Origin: JAOABP01 sp964590395
Lineage (GTDB): Bacteria; Hydrothermota; Tepidihabitantia; Tepidihabitantales; Tepidihabitantaceae
NCBI GenBank assembly: GCA_964590395.1
Contig: CAZPVT010000022.1
Span: 16,437-80,436 of the forward strand
Reading direction: 5' to 3'
DNA: 64,000 nt
Below the pieces are notes generated by a model, which worked only from the letters and a program-made list of their open reading frames with translations, was not told the origin of the DNA and searched no databases. The translations under genes and the position numbers were made by a program. Positions 25,722-34,822 of this stretch are shown here, piece by piece. Positions within the stretch are counted from its first letter, which is position 1. Each line of letters opens with the position of its first letter.

Positions 25722-26376
25722 TCCAAAGGTTTATCGCAACTGGATAAAGGTCTTGGTTGACCAGATTCCTGCGGAGACCGATGAGTCAATTAAGAGTTAT
25801 ATAATCTCTAGGCCAGAGGCAAAGCAGGTTGTTCCTAAGCCAGAAATTACAGTTGGTGACCACTGGTTCGCAATCCGTAGGTACCACGACCTGGTTTCCG
25901 CTGAAGACCTGCTTGAAGTTTATATTAGCAACAGCCGCTCGGGTGCGGAATGGATGGGTTATGACCGAATTGACCCGCGCTGGATTGATGCGGAAGGCAG
26001 AGATATGGACCGCTGGGAGCTCACCCGGGCATATATGCGGCCGAAATACCGCGGTGCCAATTACTCACCGTTTATGGTGGAACTGGTGCTCGCCCTTTGT
26101 AAGAAAAACCGTGGGTATTCAGTTGTTGCCTATCCCCGGCATGTGGCGATGCTGGTCACGCTGATTAAGATGGGGTTTAAGACGTTGGATGGTAAATACG
26201 ATGCCACGCTGAAGAGAATTCTCTCGCAGGGAGCGCGCTGGTATCCGCACAATACTACTCAGCGCCGGCTATACTATGCCCAGGAGTTTCGTCCCTTCAT
26301 CATTGAGGGCAGTTTCATTATGGAAAAACGGGTTAGGGGAATGACCGTTTGGGAGTTCCTCTGGCAGAAGATCTAA
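25714..26376 (+). CDS. Unknown cytoplasmic protein, possibly GNAT-like
   Basis: 220 residues, no signal or membrane segment. The middle section (EVYISNSRSGAEWMGYDRID, then YMRPKYRGANYSPFMVELVLAL, then YSVVAYPRHVAMLVTLIKMGF) resembles the strand-loop-helix order of acetyltransferases (an RPKYRG pyrophosphate-loop-like segment and a late MGF motif), but I cannot confirm it. Rich in Trp, Tyr and Arg. It overlaps ftsK by 8 bases and converges on the ROK kinase gene with a 4-base overlap. Function unknown. Confidence 0.6.
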   Translation: MVSPKVYRNWIKVLVDQIPAETDESIKSYIISRPEAKQVVPKPEITVGDHWFAIRRYHDLVSAEDLLEVYISNSRSGAEWMGYDRIDPRWIDAEGRDMDRWELTRAYMRPKYRGANYSPFMVELVLALCKKNRGYSVVAYPRHVAMLVTLIKMGFKTLDGKYDATLKRILSQGARWYPHNTTQRRLYYAQEFRPFIIEGSFIMEKRVRGMTVWEFLWQKI

Positions 26377-27380
26377 CCGTTATTTAATTTTAGTTTCGGC
26401 AACTGGCTCGCACCTAAAATTCCGGCATCATCACCCAGCCGGGAAAGAACAATTTTTACCTGCCGGTTTGTACCGTAAATACGGTTTAAAACCGCCCGTT
26501 CTACTGCCCGTAAAAGCGGCTTTCCCATCCGGCTGACACCACCACCGAGCACAACGATTTCCGGGTCAAGGAGCATCAACGCATTATAAATTCCCAGTCC
26601 AAGAATTGTGCCGGTCTCCTCAGTAATCTGCCGGGCAATTTTATCACCCTTTACCGCTGCCCTGCCGATTTCCTTGGTGGTCAGCCGGCGCAGGTTATAC
26701 TTGACCAGGTCAAAGATCATGCTTAACCGCTCGCCACCATCACCGAAAATCGTCAACTGATTACGGGAGGCATTAATCCTTTTCTGCTGTTGACGTAGGG
26801 CACGCCGGCACCGGGTAATAATCCCCTCGGCTCCCACATACCGTTCCAGACATCCCTGTTTGCCACAACTGCAGCGCGGTCCGTTAGGATTGATAATGGT
26901 ATGTCCCAGTTCTCCTGCGAAGTGATTTGCGCCCAACAGTAGCCGGCTGTCAGCAATTACCCCGGTGCCGATACCGGTTCCCAGTGTGATACAGAGTGCA
27001 TGCTGATAGTTTCTGGCAGCACCAAAGAGCCACTCGCCCAGCGCTACCGCATTGGCGTCATTACCGACTGCCACATTCATCCTGGTCAGTTTGGTAAGGA
27101 CCTCCTTTACCGGCGCCTTATGCCAGTTCGGTAGATTGGGTGAAGTGAAAACAAATCCGGATTGGTGGTCAACCAGGCCGGCAACACCAACCCCCAGACT
27201 TTCCACCTGCCGGTCTCTGACTAAACTCTGCACCGTCCGCGCCACCTTTTCCAAAACATTGCCTACGGTCTCAATGGGATCGGTAGAAAACCGGCGCCGG
27301 GTTAAAACCCGGCCGGTTTCGTCAACCAGCCCGATTTTGATGTTGGTGCCCCCGATGTCAACGCCGACGGAGAGGCTCAT
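26373..27380 (-). CDS. ROK family sugar kinase (glucokinase-like)
   Basis: Phosphorylates glucose or a related sugar with ATP. 335 residues. N-terminal ATP-binding VGVDIGGTNIKIGLVDE, the substrate segment NDANAVALGEWLFG, the GTGIGTGVI loop, the GELGH motif with sugar-binding Glu-His, and the zinc-binding CSCGKQGCLE that defines ROK proteins. There is no N-terminal DNA-binding domain, so it is a kinase rather than a repressor. It overlaps the upstream GlmU-like gene by 23 bases. Sugar specificity is inferred only. Confidence 0.9.
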   Translation of the reverse strand: MSLSVGVDIGGTNIKIGLVDETGRVLTRRRFSTDPIETVGNVLEKVARTVQSLVRDRQVESLGVGVAGLVDHQSGFVFTSPNLPNWHKAPVKEVLTKLTRMNVAVGNDANAVALGEWLFGAARNYQHALCITLGTGIGTGVIADSRLLLGANHFAGELGHTIINPNGPRCSCGKQGCLERYVGAEGIITRCRRALRQQQKRINASRNQLTIFGDGGERLSMIFDLVKYNLRRLTTKEIGRAAVKGDKIARQITEETGTILGLGIYNALMLLDPEIVVLGGGVSRMGKPLLRAVERAVLNRIYGTNRQVKIVLSRLGDDAGILGASQLPKLKLNNG

Positions 27381-28515
27381 CGCTTAAACTGCGTTCATAT
27401 AAACTTAAAAGTAAATTCTCGTAACACCTTGATGGTTCAACACCGCGGCGTGCCATCACCCGCCGGCAGAAATCAACAACCGTATCTTTTCGCCACCGCT
27501 CCGTTTTACCCCAGGCAAAAGCCGGAAGTGATTTTGGCACAACCCCGGGTTCGTACCAGTTTGCTCCGGTTCCCAATACCGCACCGGTTGGAATCATTGA
27601 GCCGATGGCGGTCTTGCAGTGATCACCGATAAAACAGCCCAGTTTAATCTGACCGGTATCGAGCTCCTTTTCCTTTAATTGGATCCTCACCGGCTGGTAG
27701 TTGTTCTTTAAATCGGAGCAGGTGGTCAGGGCGCCAAGGTTCACCCACTCACCGATATAACTGTGGCCAATAAACCCCTCGTGATGCTTGTTGCTGTAAC
27801 CCTGAAAGATAGAACACTCCACCTCACCACCTATCCGGCACTCCGGACCAAATGAACAGCCATGACGGACAGTTGCCTGGTCAATTACTGTCCGCTTACC
27901 GATGTACGCCGGGCCTTCAATATAACTCAGCGGTCCGATTATACACCCCTCATCGAGTAATACCGGGCCATTGGCAACTGAAATCACCGCTGATCTATGC
28001 ACCTGCACATTTTTACTCCGAATTATACTCCCATCCTCGCCCTTTGCCATCTGCCGGATCTCGCGCTTCAACTCTATCGGGTTGTTAACCACCAACTCGT
28101 AGAGGTGGTGATAGACCATTGCCTTTATCTTCCGTTCCTTCAAGCCAAGTTGAAATTTACCCAACGAGCCCGGCTTCCAAGAGCATGGCTTGTTCAACCT
28201 GAATCCCACGGCGCGGTTGTTGACCACAAACAGCTCCTCCTCGCCTTTTACCGGCACCATCTCTGCCAGAACCGCACTGGCAGAGAAAAACAGCGTCGGC
28301 GTTATTACCGGTTGATTGACCGCATAATCCGGATGCCTCTCCTTTACCAGGTCCGCAATCTCGTCCCGCACCCAGAGGTTGAATTTCTCTTTTGGGTACC
28401 GACGCCGGAATTTCTCTAAAAAATTGCCACAGCCAAAACGCAACTCAAAAACTGCGCGCAGATCAATCAGCGGATAAAAATTACCCCAGTTCTCATCTTC
28501 AAAAATGCAGAGCAT
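27358..28515 (-). CDS. GlmU-like putative sugar nucleotidyltransferase / left-handed beta-helix protein
   Basis: 385 residues. The N-terminal half resembles the NTP_transf_4-type family (LCIFEDENWGNFYPL, DLRAVFELRFG, FVVNNRAVG) without the classical LAGGxGTR loop of pyrophosphorylases. The C-terminal half is a left-handed beta-helix of hexapeptide repeats with GFIGHSYIGEWVNLGALTTCSDLKNNY and GDHCKTAIGSMIPTGAVLG, like the acetyltransferase domain of GlmU. Probably uses a sugar phosphate; substrate unknown. A promoter with the -10 box 5 bases before the ATG and no ribosome-binding site indicate a leaderless start. Shares an operon with the sugar kinase. Confidence 0.78.
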   Translation of the reverse strand: MLCIFEDENWGNFYPLIDLRAVFELRFGCGNFLEKFRRRYPKEKFNLWVRDEIADLVKERHPDYAVNQPVITPTLFFSASAVLAEMVPVKGEEELFVVNNRAVGFRLNKPCSWKPGSLGKFQLGLKERKIKAMVYHHLYELVVNNPIELKREIRQMAKGEDGSIIRSKNVQVHRSAVISVANGPVLLDEGCIIGPLSYIEGPAYIGKRTVIDQATVRHGCSFGPECRIGGEVECSIFQGYSNKHHEGFIGHSYIGEWVNLGALTTCSDLKNNYQPVRIQLKEKELDTGQIKLGCFIGDHCKTAIGSMIPTGAVLGTGANWYEPGVVPKSLPAFAWGKTERWRKDTVVDFCRRVMARRGVEPSRCYENLLLSLYERSLSDEPLRRR

Positions 28516-28520
28516 ACTTT

Positions 28521-28548
28521 AAGATACCCGCAACCTGCAAACTGTCAA
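28521..28548 (-). promoter_or_regulatory. Promoter of GlmU-like/ROK operon (leaderless)
   Basis: Minus strand: TTGACA (28543-28548), 16-base spacer, TATCTT (28521-28526), 5 bases to the ATG at 28515. Confidence 0.75.
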
Positions 28549-28632
28549 GCACAGCACATGGGACGATATATGTTGAAAACAACATCACATCCTATCTGAA
28601 TACGGTTGGCGTGATGGTTGGTGGGTGTTATT

Positions 28633-28722
28633 GATTCTGGATTTACCGGCGAAGGAGTCTCTGTGCGGGTTTTCCATTTACCCGCGTATAGATTGCTTCG
28701 GCACTGCGTGCCTCGCAATGAC
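28633..28722. repeat. Palindromic intergenic repeat, copy C (left end truncated)
   Basis: Shares CCGGCGAAGGA and a run ending GATTGCTTCGGCACTGCG..CTCGCAATGAC with copies A and B, but lacks the left terminal GTCATTCCGAG. After the right end, about 20 bases match the flank of copy B and include the TTGACT that serves as the -35 box of ndk. Confidence 0.85.
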
Positions 28723-28735
28723 AAAAGAGGAAGAT

Positions 28736-28763
28736 TTGACTTATTTGGGAGATGGGATAAAAT
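28736..28763 (+). promoter_or_regulatory. Promoter of ndk (near-leaderless), -35 box in repeat flank
   Basis: TTGACT (28736-28741), 16-base spacer, TAAAAT (28758-28763), 9 bases to the GTG at 28773. The -35 hexamer belongs to the sequence shared with the flank of repeat copy B. Confidence 0.7.
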
Positions 28764-28772
28764 ATTTTCTTA

Positions 28773-29192
28773 GTGGAGCAGAGTTTATTGGTGATCAAAC
28801 CGGATGCGGTTAAGGAGGGGCATATTGGCGAGATTATCACAATGGTAGAAAGATCAGGGCTGAAAATCACCGGGCTGTTGCTGCGACATCTTACCAGAAC
28901 GGAAGCCGAACGGTTTTATTCGGTTCATCAGAGGAAGGAGTTTTTTGAGGGTCTGGTGGAGTTTATCACCTCTGGACCAGTGGTTGCGGTGCGGGTGGCA
29001 GGTGAAAATGCCCGGGAGAGATTGCGGCAACTGGTTGGTGCCACGGATCCGCAAAAGGCAGAGAAAGGCACGATTAGAGAACGGTTTGGTAGTTCGGCCC
29101 GGATGAATGCGGTCCACGCATCCAATCCGGAAGAGGATGTCAGCCGCGAACTGGCATTTTTCTTTAAAAACGAAAGAGAGGAAGCAATATGA
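28773..29192 (+). CDS. ndk: Nucleoside diphosphate kinase
   Basis: Transfers phosphate between nucleoside triphosphates and diphosphates through a phospho-His. 139 residues. Motifs: LLVIKPDAV at the N-terminus, GPVVAVRVAGENA, GATDPQKAEKGTIRERFG and the active-site His in MNAVHASN. The usual GTIRGDFG and HGSDS read GTIRERFG and HASNP here, mild departures. GTG start with no ribosome-binding site, about 3 bases after the predicted transcription start. The 3' end overlaps the C25 peptidase gene by 4 bases (ATGA). Confidence 0.94.
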   Translation: MEQSLLVIKPDAVKEGHIGEIITMVERSGLKITGLLLRHLTRTEAERFYSVHQRKEFFEGLVEFITSGPVVAVRVAGENARERLRQLVGATDPQKAEKGTIRERFGSSARMNAVHASNPEEDVSRELAFFFKNEREEAI

Positions 29193-32100
29193 AAAAGTGG
29201 CTCGTATTTACCTTAATGCCGGTTTTGGCGTTTGCCGGCGTAGTCACAAAAACGCTTCATTTTAATGCCGATGATCTCATATTTACAAAGGCTAACGGTT
29301 TTGATGTTGTTCAGTTAAGGAGTGGAGGTTCAATCATTGATGCGGGTAAACCCGGTCTACCGATAGCGGTTTTTAATGCGGTTGTCCCACCAACCGCAAC
29401 CGTAACTCGGGTTGAAGCGGTTCCGGTTGCAACTGAGGAGCTCGGGGGCAGCTACCGGATTCATCCAGCACAGGAGCCGGTTGTTCTCTCTGCAAAGAGC
29501 ACACCATCGTTTGTGCCACCGGACCCGGCGGTCTATGGCAGTGACCAGCCATTTCCGGGTAAAATCTTGGACTGGAATAACTATACCGCAACCAAGTCCG
29601 GTTGGCGTATCTGTCCGTTCGGTATCTATCCATTAAGTTACCAGCCATTATCAGGAAAGTTGACTGTTTACAAGGAGATTCAGGTCAGGATTTATTATGA
29701 TGAAGGCACGGTTACGCCACCACGACTTACTGAAAAGCAGTGGCAGGCTTTTGCTCCGGATGTGAAAAGTCTGGTAATCAATCCGGAGGCGGTGGAGCGT
29801 TTTAGCCCGTCCCGCCGGCTAACTGACAATATGGACTGCGATTATGCAATTATTACCAGTTCTTCTTTAGTAAGCAGTTTCCAGCCGTTAGCGGACTGGC
29901 GGACCAGAAAGGGGTTCTACACCCGGATATTCAGGACCGACTCCATTAACAGCGCTTATCCGGGTAGAGACCTACAGGAGAAGGTTAGAAATTTTATCAT
30001 TGATTACTGGAATAATCACGGGCTGATTTATGTGCTTTTAGCTGGTGATAACTCGGTTGTTCCGGCACGCCGAGCACGTTGTGTAGTGGGCAGTGAGACC
30101 GGCAATATTCCGGCAGACCTGTATTATGCGGATTTGCAGTGGTCCTGGGATGGCAATCGGAATAATATCTTTGGCGAGATGAATAGCGATACGGTGGATC
30201 TGTTCTATGACCTGTATATTGGTAGGGCTTCGGTTGATAATGCCACCCAGGTTAACACCTTTATCAGCAAGACCATGTTTTATGAGAAGACCCCGACCAC
30301 CGACTATCTGCAGTCAATGCTTTTGCCCTATGTGATGCTCTGGTCTTCATCCGGGTATTCGGGTAGAGTGGTTTCCGAGACGATTGCTGCCAAGACGCCG
30401 TCCGGCTGGCGCGACGCTTATATCGCTGACCCGACCACTACCGTTCCGATGCGCGACTCCATCAATCGTGGTTATCACTTTTGCCATGTGGCGGCACACG
30501 GTGATGACTACGGTTTTTATACCGAATACGGGTTGACTATTTACAGCACCACCACCGCTTCAGGTCAGACCAACGCCACCAGGCCGGTGATTCTTAACTC
30601 CATTGCCTGCATCTCGGGCAACTTTGAGGCTGAGGACTGTCTGGCTGAGGCGCTGATGAATAATCCGAATGGTGGTGCGGTGGCAACGATAATGAACTCC
30701 CGTTATGGCTGGGGCACACCACCGACTATGGGTCCAAGTGAAAAACTGGACTGTATGTTTTATGATTACTACTTTATCGGGGATACGGTTGAGATCGGTA
30801 GAAACCACTGCTCAAGTAAAAATGTTTATGGCTATATCGCGCAGAATCAGGCAGTCTGGCGCTGGTGTTATTATGAACTTAATCTTTTCGGTGATCCAGC
30901 ATTACCGCTCTGGTATAGCGCGCCCGGCACAATGAGTGCACAGAATGCGGATACGATTCGCACCGGTGCGCAGACATTTTCGGTTACCGTAACCAGTGGT
31001 GGTTCACCAGTGGTTGGTGCCCGGGTTTGCTGTTATAAATCCGGCGAATTTCACGAGGTGGGCTATACCAATAGCAGTGGTGTTGCTCAGATCACCATCA
31101 ATCCGCTGACCGCTGGCACAATGTATCTGACTATTACCAGAAAGCAGTATCTACCTTTGGAGAAGACGGTAACCGTGATTCCAGGCACGCCCCAGCCGTA
31201 TATTACCATTATACGCACCTTTGTTAACGATAACGGCAACAATCAGCTTGACCCGGGTGAAACCGCAGACCTGTATGTTACCGTGAAGAATATCGGCAAT
31301 GCGGTTGCGACCGGAGTTAACGGCAAACTGCGCACCGTTTCTTCCTACATCACAACGAGCGACTCCACAGCAAGTTACGGTAATTTAAACCCCAATGATA
31401 CCGCGCGGGGTGATCGGTACCGATTGAGTGCAAGCAGTTCAACACCACCCGGGATGCAGGTTCAGTTTACCCTGTTCGTAACCAGTAATGAGGGCAGCTG
31501 GAGCCCGACTTTCACCCTGACCATCGGTACACCTGCCCAGCCCGGTCAACTCTGGGCAAACCATGACACTGGCTACTGTAAACTTTCAGTTACCGCTTTG
31601 GGTTCAATTGGCTTTACCGAGCCACCCGGATTGCTGGACCCTGGTGCGGGTTTCTGTTATCCAAAGAGCAGTGCCAGCCAGTTGTATTATGCCAGTTTCC
31701 TCATCGGCAGTAGCACCAGTTATGTTGCGGACCGCTTCTATGGACAGCCCGCATCCAGTGGACCAAACACCGACTTTCGACTTCTGGACAGCGTGCGCGC
31801 GGTTGTTCCGCCGCAGTATGGTGATGAACATTTCCGGGCAGTAATCACCGATGGCAACCATCCCACGCCGAAAAACCTCAGAGTCACCCAGAATACCTAT
31901 ATGAGCGCCCGGTCAGGTTATGATGACTTTGTAGTGCTCGTGTATGACATTCAGAATCAGGGCGGTAGTGTGGTCAACGACCTTTATGCGGGAATCTTCG
32001 CGGACTTTGATATTGGTTCGGACCCGACCCAGAATACGGTGACGAGCAATGAAGCCAAGCGGTTCAGTTATATGCGCACTGCTACCAGTGCCAACCCCTG

Positions 32101-32698
32101 TGTGGGTGTTAAGATTCTGGCACCAGAGTCGTTTGCCAACCTGTGTGCGATTGACCATGCCCGCTATGTTTACCCTGATTCGGCAATGACTGACGGAATG
32201 AAATATCGCATTCTTAATGGCACAATTGTCCAGCGCAACTCTAATCGTAATTATGACTGGTCGGTGGGGGTTTCGGTTGGTCCGTTCAATCTTAACCCGA
32301 GCCAGATTTACCGGGTGGCGTTTGCGTTTGTTGGTGGTACCTCTGCTGCTGATTTTGAAGTCAATGCGGACAGTGCCCAGTCCTGGTATGATAATTATAT
32401 GGGCATCGCCGGTGATGAGGGAACACCAGGTCCTCGTGAGTTTGCCGGTATCCGGGTGATTCCAAATCCTTTCTCCAGCGCAGTGCTTTTAAGTTATCAC
32501 CTGCAACAAGCGGGCAGAGTGAAAGTTGACCTGTTTGACATCACCGGCAGACAGGTTGCCACTCTGCTGGACCGGGAGTTAGAAGCCGGCCGGGTTGATC
32601 TGCGCTACGATGCCAGCCGGATACCATCTGGTGTTTACTTGGTGCGGATCAAGACCCCGGTCACCACCGAGACGCAGAAACTGGTTATCAAGCGCTGA
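29189..32698 (+). CDS. Secreted gingipain-like peptidase (C25 family) with sorting tail
   Basis: 1169 residues. Signal peptide MKKWLVFTLMPVLAFAG, then an N-terminal propeptide-like beta region (about 20-210) as in gingipains. The C25 catalytic core spans about 215-570: CDYAIITSSSLV, IYVLLAGDNSVVP, the catalytic His in CHVAAHGDDYGF (near 434) and the catalytic Cys in LNSIACISGNFE (near 471). Ig-like beta domains follow, then a type IX/FlgD-like C-terminal tail (FDITGRQVATL, PSGVYLVRI, KLVIKR). Predicted extracellular cysteine endopeptidase. It overlaps ndk by 4 bases, an odd operon pairing of a nucleotide enzyme and a surface protease; GAGGAAG serves as ribosome-binding site. A clear terminator follows. 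Confidence 0.9.
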   Translation: MKKWLVFTLMPVLAFAGVVTKTLHFNADDLIFTKANGFDVVQLRSGGSIIDAGKPGLPIAVFNAVVPPTATVTRVEAVPVATEELGGSYRIHPAQEPVVLSAKSTPSFVPPDPAVYGSDQPFPGKILDWNNYTATKSGWRICPFGIYPLSYQPLSGKLTVYKEIQVRIYYDEGTVTPPRLTEKQWQAFAPDVKSLVINPEAVERFSPSRRLTDNMDCDYAIITSSSLVSSFQPLADWRTRKGFYTRIFRTDSINSAYPGRDLQEKVRNFIIDYWNNHGLIYVLLAGDNSVVPARRARCVVGSETGNIPADLYYADLQWSWDGNRNNIFGEMNSDTVDLFYDLYIGRASVDNATQVNTFISKTMFYEKTPTTDYLQSMLLPYVMLWSSSGYSGRVVSETIAAKTPSGWRDAYIADPTTTVPMRDSINRGYHFCHVAAHGDDYGFYTEYGLTIYSTTTASGQTNATRPVILNSIACISGNFEAEDCLAEALMNNPNGGAVATIMNSRYGWGTPPTMGPSEKLDCMFYDYYFIGDTVEIGRNHCSSKNVYGYIAQNQAVWRWCYYELNLFGDPALPLWYSAPGTMSAQNADTIRTGAQTFSVTVTSGGSPVVGARVCCYKSGEFHEVGYTNSSGVAQITINPLTAGTMYLTITRKQYLPLEKTVTVIPGTPQPYITIIRTFVNDNGNNQLDPGETADLYVTVKNIGNAVATGVNGKLRTVSSYITTSDSTASYGNLNPNDTARGDRYRLSASSSTPPGMQVQFTLFVTSNEGSWSPTFTLTIGTPAQPGQLWANHDTGYCKLSVTALGSIGFTEPPGLLDPGAGFCYPKSSASQLYYASFLIGSSTSYVADRFYGQPASSGPNTDFRLLDSVRAVVPPQYGDEHFRAVITDGNHPTPKNLRVTQNTYMSARSGYDDFVVLVYDIQNQGGSVVNDLYAGIFADFDIGSDPTQNTVTSNEAKRFSYMRTATSANPCVGVKILAPESFANLCAIDHARYVYPDSAMTDGMKYRILNGTIVQRNSNRNYDWSVGVSVGPFNLNPSQIYRVAFAFVGGTSAADFEVNADSAQSWYDNYMGIAGDEGTPGPREFAGIRVIPNPFSSAVLLSYHLQQAGRVKVDLFDITGRQVATLLDRELEAGRVDLRYDASRIPSGVYLVRIKTPVTTETQKLVIKR

Positions 32699-32716
32699 TT
32701 TCAGGAAAAGTTAACG

Positions 32717-32742
32717 GGGCGTGCAGACCGCACGCCCTTTTT
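32717..32742 (+). terminator. Rho-independent terminator after C25 peptidase gene
   Basis: Perfect 8-bp stem GGGCGTGC / GCACGCCC with loop AGACC, followed directly by TTTTTATTTT. It separates two convergent genes. It is the only unmistakable intrinsic terminator I see in the window. Confidence 0.9.
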
Positions 32743-32757
32743 ATTTTATAAGGCGTC

Positions 32758-34482
32758 TTACTCGGTGATCAGCAGTTTATTCTTTACCGGGTTGTTGTCA
32801 AACCGGATAAAGTAGATGCCGGTTTTTAACTCTTTTGGTAATGTGAACTGTCCGTTAAGTATCACCCCTTCACCAGCCAGGCTACCGTTGTGGCTGTAGA
32901 TCCTTAAGCGCGTAGCCGGCAATAACGGTTGAACAATTAAATTGGCGCCCTTTCTTGCGACCGTCGGGAAAATCTGCCAGCGGTAATGGAAACGGTTTTT
33001 TTCTCTTTCCTCTGTGCCGGTAGTTGCCCGCTGGTAAAGTCCGGTCCGTGCCATATCAAACTGGTAGGTTTGCCATTGCCAGCGTTCCCGGCTAAATGGG
33101 ACATCGGTCTCCCAGATGTAAACCGACATCGTACTGCCGTTGTCATAGGTCACCGCAACGATGTCCATTGTATCATCACCATCAACATCCGCAACCGTGG
33201 CACCGTTCATATAGGTCCAGCCATGGGGTCTGAGTGGCCAGCCTGTGACCGGTGTGCCATCGTGGTGCACCGCATATAAGAAGCCGAGGGTGTCGTTAGA
33301 GGTCATCAGGTTGCTGGTGAAGATGATTTCCATATCACTGTCGCCATCAACGTCCGCAACGGTAATATTCCCTTCCGCCGCATCGCCATTTGGCTGGTAG
33401 ACCGGGAAACCGTTGAGCGCCGACCCGTCATCATCAAATCCGTAAAGCACCGCGGCACCACCGCTCACCACTCCGGATAACCCGCACAGAACCTTCAAAT
33501 CGTTGTTGAGATAGAGGTCGGCAACTGTGGGCGGGCAGTAGGACCAGCGTGGGAACGAATAGGGCCAACCGTTCATAATTGTGCCGTCATGCCGGAAGAC
33601 ATAGACACCCTGAGTGCCCTGATGCATTGCCACAACAACTTCCAGAGTGCCATCACCATCAATATCCGCAAGGGCGGGCGACTGATAGGAAAATTTAGCA
33701 CCGTTCAAGCCGGTTACAGGCCAGCCAGGTAAAATTGTGCCATCGTGCCGGAAGAGGTAGAGTGAATTGTAAGAGGCATATACAATTTCCTGCTGGCCAT
33801 CACGATTAATGTCCCCAACCGCTGCCCCCAATGCGGGCACATGGTCAAGGGAACAGGGCCAGGCGCCGGGCTGTTCAATACCGTTGTGACGCAGGACATG
33901 AAGATGCCCGATAGGCCAGTTACGTTCGCCGACAATGATTTCTAAGGTGTCATCGCCGTCAATGTCAGCAAGGGTCGGACTGTCCGCAAAGTTGCCATTG
34001 ACTAAACCGTTAAAGGGCCAGCCGGGCTTGACATTGCCGTTGCGGTCAAACACATAGACCGCACCGCCAGTGGTCATTCCCCGTGTACAGATGGCAATTT
34101 CAATCTGCCCGTCGCGATCAATATCCGCTACTGCGGCAGCATACTGACCCATATAAGAGAAGTTTTTGGGCCAGTTCGGATAATAACTGCCATCATAGCG
34201 CCAGACATGGAGTTGACCGGCAGTTGAGGGCATTATGACCTCAAGCCGGTGGTCGTTATCAAGATCGGCAAGGGTTATGCCCCGTGCCGGAGCGAAGTTG
34301 CTATTGTAAGTTACCCTTTTGGGCCAACCGGGCATCAATCTGAGTTCATCGGTTTGTTCTGGTGAAAATGGCACCGTTACAGTTTCCCGGTAAGTTGCGC
34401 CAGGAATACTGTCAGCCGGACCGGTTAGGTACACACGCCAGCCAAGAGTCGAAATAGTTAAAATTAAAAAGGTGAGTAACAT
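32758..34482 (-). CDS. Secreted FG-GAP/VCBS beta-propeller protein with sorting tail
   Basis: 574 residues. Short hydrophobic N-terminus (signal, 1-14), then about seven FG-GAP-like repeats, each with a Ca-binding loop of the D-x-D-x-D-G type (ADLDNDHRLEV, ADIDRDGQIEI, ADIDGDDTLEI, GDINRDGQQEI, ADIDGDGTLEV, ADVDGDSDMEI, ADVDGDDTMDI), each followed by a strand near P-G-W. This builds an integrin-like beta propeller. The end (LKTGIYFIRF, KNKLLITE) is a short sorting tail. Surface or extracellular; ligand unknown. AGGAGG precedes the ATG. It is the last gene of the rocD-folP-cdaA-DUF2723-hypA operon. Confidence 0.85.
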   Translation of the reverse strand: MLLTFLILTISTLGWRVYLTGPADSIPGATYRETVTVPFSPEQTDELRLMPGWPKRVTYNSNFAPARGITLADLDNDHRLEVIMPSTAGQLHVWRYDGSYYPNWPKNFSYMGQYAAAVADIDRDGQIEIAICTRGMTTGGAVYVFDRNGNVKPGWPFNGLVNGNFADSPTLADIDGDDTLEIIVGERNWPIGHLHVLRHNGIEQPGAWPCSLDHVPALGAAVGDINRDGQQEIVYASYNSLYLFRHDGTILPGWPVTGLNGAKFSYQSPALADIDGDGTLEVVVAMHQGTQGVYVFRHDGTIMNGWPYSFPRWSYCPPTVADLYLNNDLKVLCGLSGVVSGGAAVLYGFDDDGSALNGFPVYQPNGDAAEGNITVADVDGDSDMEIIFTSNLMTSNDTLGFLYAVHHDGTPVTGWPLRPHGWTYMNGATVADVDGDDTMDIVAVTYDNGSTMSVYIWETDVPFSRERWQWQTYQFDMARTGLYQRATTGTEEREKNRFHYRWQIFPTVARKGANLIVQPLLPATRLRIYSHNGSLAGEGVILNGQFTLPKELKTGIYFIRFDNNPVKNKLLITE

Positions 34483-34490
34483 TTTGCCTC

Positions 34491-34820
34491 CTACTCTATA
34501 TCTATGGTTTCAATTAGGAGTTCATCACCGCCAATGATGTCCGCGCCGGCGTTGCAGGTGCACATTTTTTCAAGATCAGCGAACTCCTGTCCGCATTTCG
34601 GACAGCGGAGTTTTAGTGGGATACGGACAAATTCCAGTTTGGTGTTTTCTAACAGGGGATCATTACGGAGGTGGTCGAAGTAAAACCTGACACATTCCGG
34701 GACAACTGAGGAATGCTCGCCGATAAGTAGACGGACCCGGCTTACTTTGCTGGCGTTAGCCTTTTTTGCCTCGGTTAGGACTTGATTGATCAGGGTTCGG
34801 GTAATAGCCAACTCATGCAT
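34491..34820 (-). CDS. hypA: HypA-like nickel metallochaperone
   Basis: HypA delivers nickel to [NiFe]-hydrogenase or urease. The family N-terminus MHELAI (nickel-binding Met-His) fixes the start at 34820; a longer frame from 34964 lies inside the DUF2723 gene. RVRLLIGEHSSVVPECVRFYF and the zinc-ribbon CPKCGQEF follow. The second half of the ribbon reads CTC, one residue shorter than the usual CxxC. About 109 residues, typical size. It begins 2 bases after the DUF2723 stop. No hydrogenase or other hyp gene lies in the window, so partners must be elsewhere. Confidence 0.88.
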   Translation of the reverse strand: MHELAITRTLINQVLTEAKKANASKVSRVRLLIGEHSSVVPECVRFYFDHLRNDPLLENTKLEFVRIPLKLRCPKCGQEFADLEKMCTCNAGADIIGGDELLIETIDIE

Positions 34821-34822
34821 AG

